In this document: in pieces, positions 36,222-47,826 of the stretch
Layout of the letters: every line of letters starts with the position of its first letter
Position numbering within the stretch: the first letter of the stretch is position 1
Origin: Amphiura filiformis
Taxonomy: Eukaryota; Echinodermata; Ophiuroidea; Amphilepidida; Amphiuridae
Direction: 5' to 3'
Assembly (NCBI RefSeq): GCF_039555335.1
Contig: NC_092635.1
Span: forward strand, 50,860,052-50,924,051
DNA length: 64,000 nucleotides
Program-made: the position numbers and the translations under genes
The notes under the pieces: generated by a model
Told to the model about the DNA's origin: nothing
The model's input: the letters and a program-made list of their open reading frames with translations, nothing else
Databases searched by the model: none

Positions 36222-37604
36222 ATTCGTGGGTAACAGCGTCTGGAAAATAGCAATTCCTATTAATTTTTTTAAATAAAAATAAAAAATACTTTTCCCTATG
36301 TCAATAATTCAGGCTGCAATGGCACTAAAATGAATTTTAATCAAAATACAGACTACATGGAATATTTAGAATGGATCATTATGGCATTTTGGGTATAAAA
36401 ATTTTGAGAATAATGAAGTTGCCAAATTCAAATAGACAGAGCAAACAGTTTTATATTATTATTTTAGTAAAATCATTCCATATTTTCATGCAGCAATATT
36501 CTATTAACTCGTGTTTGACAGTTCCTATGAACTAAAACACTATCAATACGTTGTTAACTATAATTTAAGTAGGGATTCGTGGGTAACCAAAATGTTCGTG
36601 GGTAACACATATTTGAAGGTATGTATTGGTAAGCGGCAAAATAGAAAATATTACAGAAGGTTGGAAACCACCATGCGGTTATTCCTCCATTGTGTTTCAA
36701 TGATTCTCGTTTCTAACCAATTGCATTTACCCAAAAAATGGTAATTTAGGATAATCAATCAAAACTTCATGATGCAGCTTCAGTATACCTTCAAGAGGAC
36801 GCTATTAAACAGGACTGTTTTGGAACCTATTTCGCATGTTTTCAAAATGTTAAGATGCATAAGAAACATATAATTTACGAGTAAATCCTTGGATTCGTGG
36901 GTAACGCCGAATTGTGGGTAAAGCTATAAGTACTATAGTACCGTTTGGGGTTTGCGTTTCTTAGGTGTATAAACTGTAAGTACTGTCAAAATTATAGCAT
37001 ACCCATGGCTTGAATATGTGCTGATTTAAACTTAAAATAAACAATCTCCTTATTTTTCAAGGTTAGCATCTATTCGGGATTAAGTGGGTAACAAAAGTTT
37101 AAACCGTCATAGATTCTTTTTAAAGCGGTGAACGTATTTTTACGATTTACAATTTTAAGCGCTTGTCAAACTAAATTCAGTGTCCAAAGTCATTAAATGT
37201 TAATTTAAGTTATGGCAATTATATTTGCTGGACTCGTGGGTAACAGTTGATACGTGGGTAACGTCAAATTTGATTTTATGGAATTTTATGGGTAAAACGA
37301 TTTGCATAAAATAATCACTTGGACCTCAGAATTGTAGAACGAAACTTTGTTCATGATATAGTCATTTATGGCATATTCACTTAACATTTTTCAGAACGAT
37401 CATTTTATTTTTGATACGCTGGGTAACAAAATTATTAGCCAAATTGACTTAATGGCCTCTAGAGTCCACAAACTTTGGTGGAATTCAATCGTTTTACATA
37501 TGATGAGAGATCATGCAAACGTCTTTCTAACGGTAATAATTTCATTTTGATTGAAGGACATTCAATGACATATATGGTGCTTTATCTTTGAATTCGTGGG
37601 TAAC
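36222..37604 (+). repeat. Array of ATTCGTGGGTAAC motifs at about 170-bp spacing
   Basis: The word ATTCGTGGGTAAC or a 1-3-base variant starts at 36222, 36575, 36593, 36893, 36911 (weak), 37079, 37232, 37250, 37414 and 37592, all on the same strand. Taking one per cluster, steps are 353, 336, 168, 171, 164 and 178 bp, that is one or two periods of about 170. Three positions are doublets 18 bp apart. The DNA between motifs is strongly diverged. Short echoes such as GCC, AATT, AAGCTAT after the motif at 36893 and at 37592 suggest a decayed tandem repeat. No reading frame is conserved across it. Confidence 0.75.
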
Positions 37605-38084
37605 GCCAATTCATTTAAGCTATCATAACTTGTCCCTGGTATGACTTGCTAGTAAAGGCCTATATGCACAAAGAGAGCACATTGGACGTGACATGATATG
37701 CTCCATCAATAACGTGATTTCCTTTATTAATGACATTTTAAAGTGGAAAGTTAACATAGAGAGAATTTTGTCCGCTTTCGCTGGAATTGACCATATAGAC
37801 TTATTCAATGAACTTATGTTATTGATAAGTTGACACGTACACAATAAAGAAGGTCAAAATCACTGCAAAATTTGCATTTTGACATGACAGTTATAAAAAC
37901 ATATAATAAAGATCCTCTGATGAAAGAAATCACCACTAGAAAATAGCCTTATTAAGAATTTTTAGCAGTGAGTTTTTGTATTTTTTCATGCTGAATGACC
38001 ACTCAGCAGGTAAATTTAAACAGAATTAATTGAGGGGATGATTAATAATTTCTTGCTTTGCAAGATAAAAAGTCACTGGGTGGA

Positions 38085-38123
38085 TGCTTCAAGTCATGGG
38101 TGGTTAATGGAACGAATACGGTA
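38085..38123. mobile_element. Solo right end of the 31704 family
   Basis: GGGTGGTTAATGGAACGAAT, then ACGGTA, matches the right terminus of 31704-32098. The rest of the element is absent. Confidence 0.65.
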
Positions 38124-38150
38124 CTTCGCTTGAGTTTTCTTTCATGGACC

Positions 38151-38495
38151 TACCGTATTTCGTCAAAAAGTCGCCCCCCTCAAATAAACGCCCCCCACCA
38201 CTTTTTTCAACCAAGATGTTTAAAAATTCGATATTTCCATGCTATCTTGTGTAGTAAGCTTACCAAGTTGCTCACATGGTCGGTAATAGCAGCAATAAAT
38301 GGCGAAAATCTGCATCAGAAACCCGGAAGTGAACTAAAAGACATGTCAAAAGTTCATAGTTCGTCATTTTAGCGTGACTTTTAAGCTTACCTAATGATTT
38401 TAACGGGAATTGTCGTGCTAAAAATGACCTCTAATAAACGTCCCCCCTTGGGAAAATGTAACGCCCTCAGGGGCGTTATTTGATGAAATACGGTA
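38151..38495. mobile_element. TACCGTATTTCGTC family, complete copy
   Basis: The ends TACCGTATTTCGTCAAA and TTTGATGAAATACGGTA are inverted repeats. The subterminal CGCCCCCCTCAAATAAACG is mirrored by CGCCCTCAGGGGCG. It is TA-bounded, 345 bp, non-coding. It lies 27 bp from the solo end at 38123. Confidence 0.85.
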
Positions 38496-38499
38496 TACA

Positions 38500-39990
38500 T
38501 AAAACAGCATATTCACACGTTTCATTTTCTCAGCTGTGTTGAGCGACAAAAGCAAATATAAATGTGCCGCAAAAATTCCCACTTACATATACTTACATAA
38601 GTGTATAAGGATGTGCGTATAACAAATCTGAACACATTTGATGCCATACAATGATACTCACATTTTGAAATCACATCATTGTAATTATCAACGATAAAAT
38701 TACAAATTGGAACACATTTCCCATTGTAGACAAAATTATTTGATAATTCTTTCAATTTTCATAACAATGAACGTACAAACATATGCTTGAAAATGCACAA
38801 GTTTGGCACCAGACGCAGATAACTATGCAATTGAATCTTTTTGGTGTACACCAACATGCGGACACTAAAGTTTGTTTGGCATATATAAGGTGGAAAAAAT
38901 AAAGACTCATAATACCGTGTATTGATATAGAATGGCATGCACGCAGTTGGGCGCAATGCTTACGCTAGTTGTGTGTTGCGTAATGTGTGACTGGCGCACG
39001 CTTATGTGAATTTACGCGAGCGTGAGTTGGGAGTTTATCGATGTACACAGTAACAAAAGCAGAAGAATTTCCACCTAACAAACTTCAGACAAAGTGTTCC
39101 CCGTAGGTAGTGATTGAGCACTTTTCACTAATGGAGAATCCTTCCATTTCTTTTCAAGTTTTGGAACAGGATTTTTGACCCATGTATACAACTTGTACAC
39201 AATCATTTACATATCAGAGTCTGTTCTCTTGCAGCATATGGCGCCGAAAAAACCCCGTTTTACGGGTGGACAGACTTTTCAAATAGGGTCAGTTGGTTGG
39301 GATTAATGACCCTAAATATATCAACAAAAGCTTGAAATATCTGAAAAAATTTTGACGATTTGTTACAGACATTTTGAAAATGTCCTGAATTTTCAAATAT
39401 TTTCAGTCAAAATAAAAAAAATCAGAAAATGGCTGGTTTTACATGATTTTAACAAAAAAAAAAAAAATTCCCCAAAAACTTGGTCGCACAGACAGTTTTT
39501 TTACGTCGCCTAATGGCAGCAATGTGAATTAATCATTCTATATATGGAAACAAGACCTTAACAGGTACTTATTTTACACAGTGCATATTTCTCTGCCGTC
39601 TGTGAGCATATGCCTGAAGGCGATAGCACTGACAATTGCCATGATATCCCACAATAGCACATGAAATGCTAATTTGCTATTGTATCATTTCCCACCGCAA
39701 TCTTCATTCAACTTTGCGCAACTGTCACTTCAAATTCAAAAACTGCATGTGGGTGCTGATGTCATACCACAAATTGCAATGAAGAGAGTAAAAATGCGCT
39801 AATAACACATACAGTCAGGTAGAAGCAATTTTTATTCCAAGTCTCAAAAATAATGCTGACAATTGCGGAAATAGCACTTTCTGAAAATAGCACTGCTATT
39901 TGCGCTGACAATGACAAAATTGCACAATTGCATCTTATGCTATTAAAGGTGATATTATGGCTATTGTAAGTAAGTTATAGTACCTTTTTC
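38500..39990. other. No recognised gene
   Basis: An old inverted arrangement may span 39240-39530: CCCGTTTTACGGGTGGACAG, then AATAGGGTCAGTTGG, with related words at 34612-34690 in the other orientation. Otherwise AT-rich with nothing named. Confidence 0.3.
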
Positions 39991-39997
39991 TTATATT

Positions 39998-40182
39998 GAA
40001 TTATTCCAGTTGCAATCCACACATAACCCTATGGAAGATATAACCTTTCTCTCACACACAGGGAGTATAGATTTCAAATAGTCACCCATGGTAATCGCAT
40101 TTGAAATACACACTCCCTGTATGGGAGATTAAGGTCACGTCTTCCATAAAGGGTGTATAATTGATTCCAACTGGAATCACTG
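39998..40182. mobile_element. Family P palindrome, copy 3
   Basis: It runs from ATTCCAGTTGCAATCCACAC to GATTCCAACTGGAAT with the family's CACACTCCCTGTATGGGAGA block. More diverged than copies 2 and 6. Confidence 0.75.
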
Positions 40183-40512
40183 AATCAAGACCTGCCCACA
40201 TATTTGATTTCCAATGTGCATGAACCAATGCAATGGGCCTGTTTCTCAAAGCAAGGCTAGTGGTCAGGCTTCCTAAGCTATAAGCCCAATTAGTCCTATA
40301 TACCTGTGCTTACATTTCACATTGTAAATCACTTAGAAAGATAAATCAATAAAATGGATTCACACTAATAGGGCTAGCCTGCTTGCTGGCTTACAAAGCC
40401 TGAGCACTAGCCAAGCTTCGAGAAATTGGACCAAAGAGTTTACTCTGTACAAATCACATAGTCGAATAATGACAAGTGCATTATGAAAATTCCTATAAAT
40501 CTATAGTACTTA

Positions 40513-40736
40513 GGCCAAAAAAAAAAAAAGGTTTGTCTCAAAGCTCACGAGAAATTTAAAACAAATGCGAAATGCGATTTTTAAATTTTTTTTATTCGAC
40601 TTTTTTTCATGGTATTTTGAGAAAAAGTCTGATTTTCGCCGATTTTTTCTGGAATTTCCGCATTTGTTTTTTGTCAAATCGTGGGATTTTACAAACGCGC
40701 GCGCAAGCTTTGAGACGAACTTTTTTTTTTTTGGCC
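40513..40736. mobile_element. GGCC(A)n GGTTTGTCTCAAA foldback, copy 2, with TTA duplication
   Basis: The ends GGCCAAAAAAAAAAAAAGG and TTTTTTTTTTTTGGCC are inverted and flanked by TTA at 40510-40512 and 40737-40739. A 3-bp TTA/TAA duplication fits PIF/Harbinger-type integration. The element is 224 bp, non-coding, and has both termini intact. Confidence 0.8.
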
Positions 40737-40911
40737 TTACATAGTTTTGCATACTGTACATGACTGTCTTTCAAAACATACAAATAAAGGCACAATAAAA
40801 AATTCTTAAAGATTCCCAAAAAAATCACACAACTTTGATCAATGATTTAATAAATTGCACTATTTTGTGAAGAATTCCAATGCAAAACACAATGGTGATT
40901 ATACACATCAC

Positions 40912-41208
40912 ATTAAGGGATCAACAACCCGTCTTTGCACAGTATTTTTGTGAGACTTGAGAGCACATCAGACACACCAAATCACATTCTGAATACCAGG
41001 AATGTCCTGATGATATCAAATAATTTGTATTATATCGCAAGCTATTAAAATTTGACATTTTTGACATTTCCTCGAATTTAACTTAATAAAATCGAATGAT
41101 ATGTACTTAAGGTGGCGTTATCGGCTGCGGTGTCATGCACATAATTCCTTGAAAACGATATAGGGATGTGTGTATTGATGAGAGAATACTGTGCAAAGGT
41201 GGGTTAAG
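40912..41208. mobile_element. TTAAGGGATCAACAACCC element related to family H
   Basis: The inverted ends TTAAGGGATCAACAACCCGT and ACAGTATT-side sequence are mirrored by AATACTGTGCAAAGGTGGGTTAA. The left arm shares GAGAGCACATCAGAC and CATTCTGAATAC with 30866-31525, so the families are relatives. Confidence 0.7.
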
Positions 41209-41257
41209 ACATAATTTTGGAACAGCACAAATTTGCTAATACTGTGTTTAAGTAGCA

Positions 41258-41273
41258 TATATATATATATATG
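41258..41273. repeat. (AT)n microsatellite
   Basis: Eight AT units within ATATATATATATATAT. Confidence 0.8.
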
Positions 41274-41593
41274 AAAGTAATCAAAAAATAAAGACGACAT
41301 TTAACATGAAGGTGCATACAGTTTGTCCATTCTGAAGTACAAAGTGACAACGCGCGCATACAGCGAGTTAACAGTGTGCAGTGCTGCGTCTCTGCTGAGG
41401 CATGCGCGCCTTCAAAGTCGGCACAATGTGTGCGTCCGCGTCGGTACTTTGTACTTCAGAGTAGACCGATTGTATGCACAAGTTGTAATGATCAAATTGA
41501 CCTATATGTGGAGTGTGAACAAGCAAAATCAGTCAGAAGTAGGACATATTTAACTCATTTAACTTAAACGCATCACATTTGGCGAACTAGTTA

Positions 41594-41690
41594 AGCGGTC
41601 AATTTAGCGCAATCGATAAGGCGTTACAACCTGGTGCATTGGTGTGGTGATGTGTGTTTGAACCCATGGCACAGTTACCAGTTTGCTCTC
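41594..41690 (+). repeat. tRNA-derived SINE-like head
   Basis: TTTAGCGCAATCGATAAGGC (A-box-like) is followed at tRNA spacing by TGTGTTTGAACCCATGGCAC (B-box-like). No tRNA fold closes. The tail is not identified. Confidence 0.5.
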
Positions 41691-42381
41691 GTACAATAAT
41701 TGAGTAAACTTGAAATTCCCCTTGACAAGGAACTAACTGCTTATTGGCTCAATTATCCATACAAGAATTCAGGGATCCTGGTTGTGATAGTCATTATAGG
41801 TGTAGGCTGACTCTGTTACTATGCCTGTATGGAGATGCTAAATGGTTTAATTGTGTGCCTTGGGCCAAAGTGGTCAGCGGTTTCATGTCAAGTGTGCTGA
41901 GGCTTGTGTGTCTATGCCTGTGTATAGCACACTGTATACCACTGTATCCCCCCACACTTTTTTTTCAGAATATCTCTGCTTGTCTGCTCACGATGATATA
42001 GAATCCAATTTTACACATTCCTACTCCCTAATAGCAGACATAGACAGGGTCCACCCCAGCTGAAATGTGAAATAATGCAGGCTTGGCAGGGATTTCAAGC
42101 AGCATTCCATCACCCGTGTTACACATAGACATAAGAATGATGAAAGTTTACGATGCAAATACTACAAGATTGATTTTTAAGTGGCTTTTATCTACCAATT
42201 AGGCAGTCACAATACCAGTTTGGTGCCGAAACTGCCGATGGACCCCAGTAATGGCTGAATGAATTCTGACCATCACTTGGCTTATTGGATTCGTCTATAT
42301 ACAGAACTATCAATTACGACATTCAAATTCCTGCTAATCTTTATGGTACTGTATGTCAATTCTTTAGTTTGACATTAGTAC

Positions 42382-42569
42382 TTGGGCTATTGCGATTAAA
42401 CTACACACCCCCTATGGAAGACATGACCTTAATCTCCCAAACAGGGATTGTAGACCTCAAATGGAGTCACACATTCAGGTAACCCCGTTTGAAATACATA
42501 CTCCCCATGTGGAAGATAAAAGATCAAGTCTTCCAGAGGGATGAATGATTTCAAATGGAACAGCCCATT
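42382..42569. mobile_element. Family P palindrome, copy 4
   Basis: It runs from TTGGGCTATTGCGATTAAAC to GATTTCAAATGGAACAGCCC with CCCCCTATGGAAGACATGAC and its mirror. Confidence 0.75.
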
Positions 42570-43015
42570 GTGTTTTGCATTTGAACTCCTCATGAAATTT
42601 TAACAAACAATGTAACAAAATCTATAAGTACTACTTGTCAATTTATATCAAAACCTTACAATCAATTCAACTTGGTCAATGTTTCCTTATATGTTAGTTT
42701 ACACACCTAAAACAATGCTTTAAAAGTTACATAGAACACTTCTGGATACTTGCTGACATTGTTCAGGAATTTCACCTTACGATACTATAAGTCCGATTAC
42801 ATGTGCTTCTCAGTATAGCCCTTTATGGATGAAATTGTGAACTGTGCATTGGACATAAAACAAATATATAACGTGTGATTTAATCAATCGAGTGAATGGG
42901 AAACATTTGAAATGTTTGATGAACAGAATAGTACCCATATACATATTCAACCAATTCACTTTTATAGCACAAGTATTATGTTGATCAAAGTAAGTTGCTT
43001 TAAAAGTAAACAGTA
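42570..43015. other. Nothing recognised
   Basis: Unstructured AT-rich DNA without frames longer than about 60 codons. Confidence 0.35.
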
Positions 43016-43019
43016 AATA

Positions 43020-43190
43020 TGCGAACAGCCCTTTTGATCAGGGTTAACATAAGGGCTAGTGTTAAGGATGAGGTTAGGTTACGGTTTGGGTAAGTGTTCG
43101 GATTAGAGTTATGGTTTTGGGTTAGGGGTATGTTAAGAATTAAGGCTTAGGTCAGGGTTAGGGAAGGGTTAGAGTTTCTAAACAAGGTTG
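43020..43190 (+). repeat. Degenerate GGGTTAGG-like tract
   Basis: It contains imperfect words GGGTTAACAT, GAGGTTAGGTTACGG, GGGTTAGGGG and AGGGTTAGGGAAGGGTTAG. It recalls decayed telomere-type (TTAGGG) sequence, but units are irregular. Small similar patches occur at 55799-55825 and 20925-20985. Confidence 0.5.
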
Positions 43191-43473
43191 TTGGGTTTTC
43201 AGACTTATGACCCTTTAGAGTATAGACCTGTAACCTAATAAATCGATTCTTTCAGAATCAAATACCTGAATTTGGTAAAACATACATACACACAGTTCAT
43301 TGATACTATCCAATTTAAGTTTGGAAAGTCAGTACTGATGTTTCATACAAAAAAAGGCACAGATATTCAATTTCAGAAAATGTGCTTAACCAGGAAAGGG
43401 TGTTGCACTCTACATCATGCAAAAGTTCATCGCAAACCCTCTTCAGCCCTACCACCATTCTTACAATAACCAT

Positions 43474-44025
43474 GTTGCTGATTGGCTCAATAAATCATAA
43501 TAGTCCTCTTCTAACCAATCAACAGATAGTACTGATGAGGATACTACCTCATTTGTAGAATGGGCTTCTTTGTGTCTAGGGGAATTTAGTATATTTAATG
43601 CTAATATTGGTCCTTAGTGCTTCAATTCAAAATCAAAAGTTGCAACATAAACGTCTTTGCATAAATATATCTCTCTTTTCTCAATACAATGTACAAAATA
43701 TAAAACCATGCCAATATAGCTGTTAAATTTTCCAGTTTAAGAGGTCACTGGTCGCAATTCACTGCTTGTGCCTGTTATATCTTTAAATCATAATAAAATC
43801 AATTGATTATAATTTTTCTTCAGCATTGTACTGAATTGAACCCCATGGGCACTACTTCTCTAACAGCGCCCCTGATTGGTTCATTACATTATACAATCAT
43901 CTGAATAACCAATCAAAATTTGTAATAGATCTCTTAGTAATTGATACCGACTACTCTTATCACATCTCTGAATACTGATTGGCTCTATACATGATATAGC
44001 CCTCTTTGTTAACCAATGAGAATAG
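43474..44025. repeat. CTGATTGGCT...AACCAATCA repeats
   Basis: Units of roughly 60-110 bp begin CTGATTGG and end with CCAATCA or CCAATGA, with a CCTCTT block between (43474, 43871, 43976). The same unit occurs at about 55467 and 55573 in an intron of the PWWP3A-like gene. Each unit is itself an imperfect inverted repeat with CCAAT-box-like ends. Confidence 0.55.
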
Positions 44026-44145
44026 AGACGGATTTTCGGCTGGTATTGCCCTTAGTATTAAACCCCTAAACTACATGAACAAATTGATTTGGTATGTACA
44101 TTCATTGAAATTGATTGTGTCTTCATAATTTCCGCATCGTACCAC

Positions 44146-44333
44146 ATTGGCCTATTCTAGTTGAAATCCATACACCCCCTATGGAAGACATGACCTTAAT
44201 CTTCCACACAGGGAGTTTGAATTTCAACTGGGATTACCTGAATGGGTGACTCCATTTGAAATCTACTCCCCCCAGTGTTGAAGGTCATGTTTTTCCAATG
44301 TGCTGTATGAATTTCAATTGGATTAGCTCATTA
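44146..44333. mobile_element. Family P palindrome, copy 5
   Basis: It runs from CCTATTCTAGTTGAAATCCA to GAATTTCAATTGGATTAGCT with CCCCCTATGGAAGACATGAC and a degraded right arm. Confidence 0.75.
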
Positions 44334-44489
44334 CTATTACCCCATGGAGCAAGTGCTTTAAATAAGTTGTGGAGCATGGGTTGCGACTATGGCAAAAAAT
44401 CCTTTTGCCCTGTACAAAAATTATGATCAATTTGTTCAAAACAATACATAATTATGTGGTGCCGACGTGAACAGTTAACAATTGAAATC

Positions 44490-45190
44490 GTCAAGATGCA
44501 GTGTTCATGACAATGTCGCCCTCTATAGTTGCAGTGCAGTGTTCATCATGATAATGCTGCCCTCTATAGTTGGAATAATACAAAGTGATGAAGACAAGAG
44601 TTTTAAAATTATCTGCTATTCATCATTATGCAGTGTTCATGACGATGTTGCCCTCTATAGTTGGAATAATACAAAGTGGTAAGTAATCAGTTTTAAATTG
44701 TCTGCTATCCATCAGTTTGTTGTGTTCATAAAAATATGCTATCTACTGAAGATATTCGCTCTCTGTGGTTGGAATATTACAACATGGTGCGGATGTAAAT
44801 AGTTTGAAATTGTCTGCTATCCACTAGTATGCGGTGTTCATGACAATGTACTATCTACTGAAGAAAACAACGCCTTCTGTGTTTGGAATAATACAAAGTG
44901 GTGCAAGCAAGAACAGTATATATTTGTTTGCTATCTGTCAGTGATCATGATAATATGCTATCTACTGAAGATAACATTGACATCTGTGGTTGGAATAATA
45001 CTAAGTGGTGCGCACGAAATGGTTTAAATTGTCTGCTATCCGTCAGTGTGCTGTGTTCTTAACAATATACTCTCTACTGACGATGATGAAGCCCTCTTGT
45101 GTTTGGAATGATAGTAAGTGGTGTGGATGATGACAGTATATTATTATTGTCTGCTGTCAGTATGTGCGGTGTTCAATGACAATAATGAGC
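44490..45190 (+). repeat. Degenerate 100-115-bp tandem repeat, about seven units
   Basis: Each unit contains TGTTCATGACAATG, then GCCCTCTATAGTTGGAATAA, TACAAAGTGGTG and TTGTCTGCTATCCATCAGT, with much divergence. The first two units are shorter. A single related fragment (ATAATGTTGCCCTCTACAGT) occurs near 35185. Confidence 0.7.
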
Positions 45191-45332
45191 TTACTAGACC
45201 AAATGAGACAGATGTCCACAAAGTTAGTTTAGGGTAGAGCAAGAAATTACATGATCATATTTATTTGTAACATATACCTTGATGTCTTCTCTTCCCATAC
45301 CTATATTTTTCCTTCATGGTAAATTGTGATGC

Positions 45333-45571
45333 GATCAATCAAAATCAGTTGGAACTCGGAAATATTAAATTTTCAGTTTCTTATAGGATAGTAAAACACA
45401 TTTAAAAGCTGCATGTTGTAGAAAACCCCATTGAAATTGATCAGCCAGTTTCAAAGATATGAGCAATTAAAGAGTTTCCAAAACAAGAGGAAACAAAAGG
45501 AAATATTTCCTTTGCTTGGCTATATCTCAAAATCAATATTTCTGAGTTCCAACTGCTTTTGCTTGATCGTA
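45333..45571. mobile_element. Foldback with CAGTTGGAACTC ends
   Basis: GATCAATCAAAATCAGTTGG, then AACTCGGAAATATT, at the left is mirrored by AATATTTCTGAGTTCCAACT and GCTTTTGCTTGATC at the right. It is 239 bp, with a GGAAATATTTCC palindrome near the middle. Confidence 0.7.
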
Positions 45572-46054
45572 TTACAATTGTGTCCATCATGAATTTTGTG
45601 ACAATAACTTCCAAAAATGCAACTTACACATCTTTTTTTGAGATCAACAAGTTTTCAAATTTCTCTATTGCACACATATATTGTGTGTAAATTTTGTAGC
45701 GTTTAATATAAAGAGTTAACAACAAAAACTACATAACTAATTCTCCTGTTTTAAAGTGTGGAGCATACACTGAAGATCAAGTGAGCAGGTTTTTTTCTGC
45801 TCCCAAAAACATTTGAAGCAAAAAACACACTGACTTATGAAATTGCATGCATAAACGAGATTTGCACTTTTCTACACAGACATTGCTTTACATATCAACC
45901 TGTGTTTGAGACCTTTCTCATAACTATAAATCCTAAAAATGTGATTGAGGTATAGACATTGTTATGACATTAAACATATTTTCTATCCGTTTCATTTACT
46001 TGTGCCGATTGACATAATATAAAAAAGGCACAGGTGTACAGACTACTACACAGA

Positions 46055-46245
46055 ATGGGTTATTCCAGTTGAAATCCATACCCACCTTATGGAAGACATG
46101 ACCTTAATCTTTCACATAGGGAGAGTGAATTTCAAATGGGGTTACCTGAATGGGTGACTCCATTTGAAATCTCCTCCCCCTGCATGGGAGATTAAGGTCA
46201 TGTCTTCCATAGGGGTGTGGATTTCAACTGAGATATAGCCCATTA
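46055..46245. mobile_element. Family P palindrome, copy 6
   Basis: It runs from ATGGGTTATTCCAGTTGAAA to TTTCAACTGAGATATAGCCC. One of the best-preserved copies. It abuts the element at 46247. Confidence 0.8.
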
Positions 46246-46246
46246 T

Positions 46247-47430
46247 AAAGGGAACAGATCCTTCACCAAAAGACAAAGTCCAGCTTTACATTTCATTTCA
46301 GACCTGTTCACGCAAAACAAACGGAAAGTCGCTATACGCTAGAAAAGGAGATATGACTCATTGGACATGCCAGAAAACAATAGAAAACAATTCTTCTTTG
46401 AAATATTTAGAGAATAAAGGTATTGTTTTTAGCCACTGGAGTGCATCTATCGTCTCATATAATATGGACGACATCATTATTTTAAGTACGAGTTGTTTGA
46501 CGCCAAAAATAATGATGTCGCGTGCTATATGAGACAATAGATGCACGACAGCGTCTAAAAACAATAGGCCTATCTTTATTCTCATTCTTAAACACTTCAA
46601 TTCAAATAAATATATTAATTAGTATCTAAATTTTTATGAAATTAACTCCTACATTTTACAACAAATTACCTAGGGCATAGAATCAATCAGTCTCGTTGTT
46701 GCTATGCACCTCAGATTGGTTCAAATAGCACGTATGAGAATCGCTTCGACACACACACACTAAAGTGTGTGACATTGTGTCATATCACACTGGTAAGAAC
46801 CAGTAAGATTGCAAGAACATTCTCAAGTGTTTAAGAATGACTTTTAAACACCAAATGAGGGAGGAACCCTGAGACGTTATATATATATAAAAAGCTTGTG
46901 ATCAAGATATTATGAATCTGGTCTGTCACTCAAGAATAAAATTTGTAACTTTCCTCATGTTTTGTTGGAATAGGTCTCATTTCACAAAACTAAAATTGTT
47001 CAGTGCTTGCAATAGCAATACAACTTAAATACATGTACATCAAAATAACAGATTTTTGTTTGTGCGTGAAATATTGAAGGCAACCAAATTTTGAAGACAT
47101 TGAAGACTGTTCATGAGCGCCAATTGTTCCATGAAGAACAAAAGATAAAATTACAACATCTGCATGGCACCATTACAGTGTCTTTTTTGTAAAAGCTCAA
47201 CCTAGATATAAATTAAATGAAGAATTGAACTTTTGTTCACAACACATATAAAGTTGCTCACCTCAACCTAGATATCTTTCACATAAACACATTAAAGGCA
47301 CACATTGCCCTGTGGGATTTATTAGACACAGATGATACAACAATTGGCCCTCATGAATATGCAAGAATTCTCATTGCATACAAAGCACAGGGACTTTGTC
47401 CATTGGTGAAGGATCCATTTCCTTTATAAT
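46247..47430. mobile_element. 1.2-kb element with GATCCTTCACCAA inverted ends
   Basis: ATAAAGGGAACAGATCCTTC, then ACCAAAAGACAAAGTCC, at the left is mirrored by GGACTTTGTCCATTGGTGAA and GGATCCATTTCCTTTAT at the right. It contains the foldback at 46411-46590. No transposase frame is seen. The ACCTAGGGCATAGAATCAAT, then CTATGCACCTC, block at about 46670-46715 recurs inverted at about 61965-62010. Confidence 0.65.
46411..46590. mobile_element. Foldback nested in the 1.2-kb element
   Basis: The arms GAATAAAGGTATTGTTTTTA and TAAAAACAATAGGCCTATCT are followed inward by GTGCATCTATCGTCTCATAT and GACATCATTATTTT, all mirrored. It is about 180 bp with a short loop. Confidence 0.75.
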
Positions 47431-47636
47431 CTCTGCATATGTATATCTAAAGGCAGACATGGCTTAAGACCACAGAAACAATGCATATAATACAACTATA
47501 GCATCCACACATACTATAATCAGCTTGTTATAGGCAAGAGTTATTCAATTTTTGTTCTTGTGCGAGTCAATAAATTCCCAACTTACGCCCGTGTAAATTC
47601 ACAAAAGCGTACATCAGTCACACAATATGCTCGCGT

Positions 47637-47826
47637 AGGCTCCTTTGCCTTAGGGTAAATTTCAAGTACAAATAGAGAGTTTCCTCCTCTAAAAATCCCA
47701 ACAAGAATTAAGCGTCGGTGCCCTTATTTGCAGGTGAGATTTTACAGCATGGCACTTTTGGTTTGTGCCTAAAATTCTAGTTAAGTCAAGGAAGCCAATA
47801 GCACCATTAGGCAAATCTTTACGGTA
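47637..47826. mobile_element. Family G copy 2, left end lost
   Basis: It begins within the family at GTAGGCTCCTTTGCCTTAGG and ends ACCATTAGGCAAATCTTTAC, then GGTA. The left inverted end is replaced by unrelated sequence. Confidence 0.75.

Noticed and set aside
43020..43190. Interstitial telomere from a chromosome fusion
   Set aside because: Units are too irregular; similar short patches occur elsewhere in the window, so a dispersed repeat is more likely.
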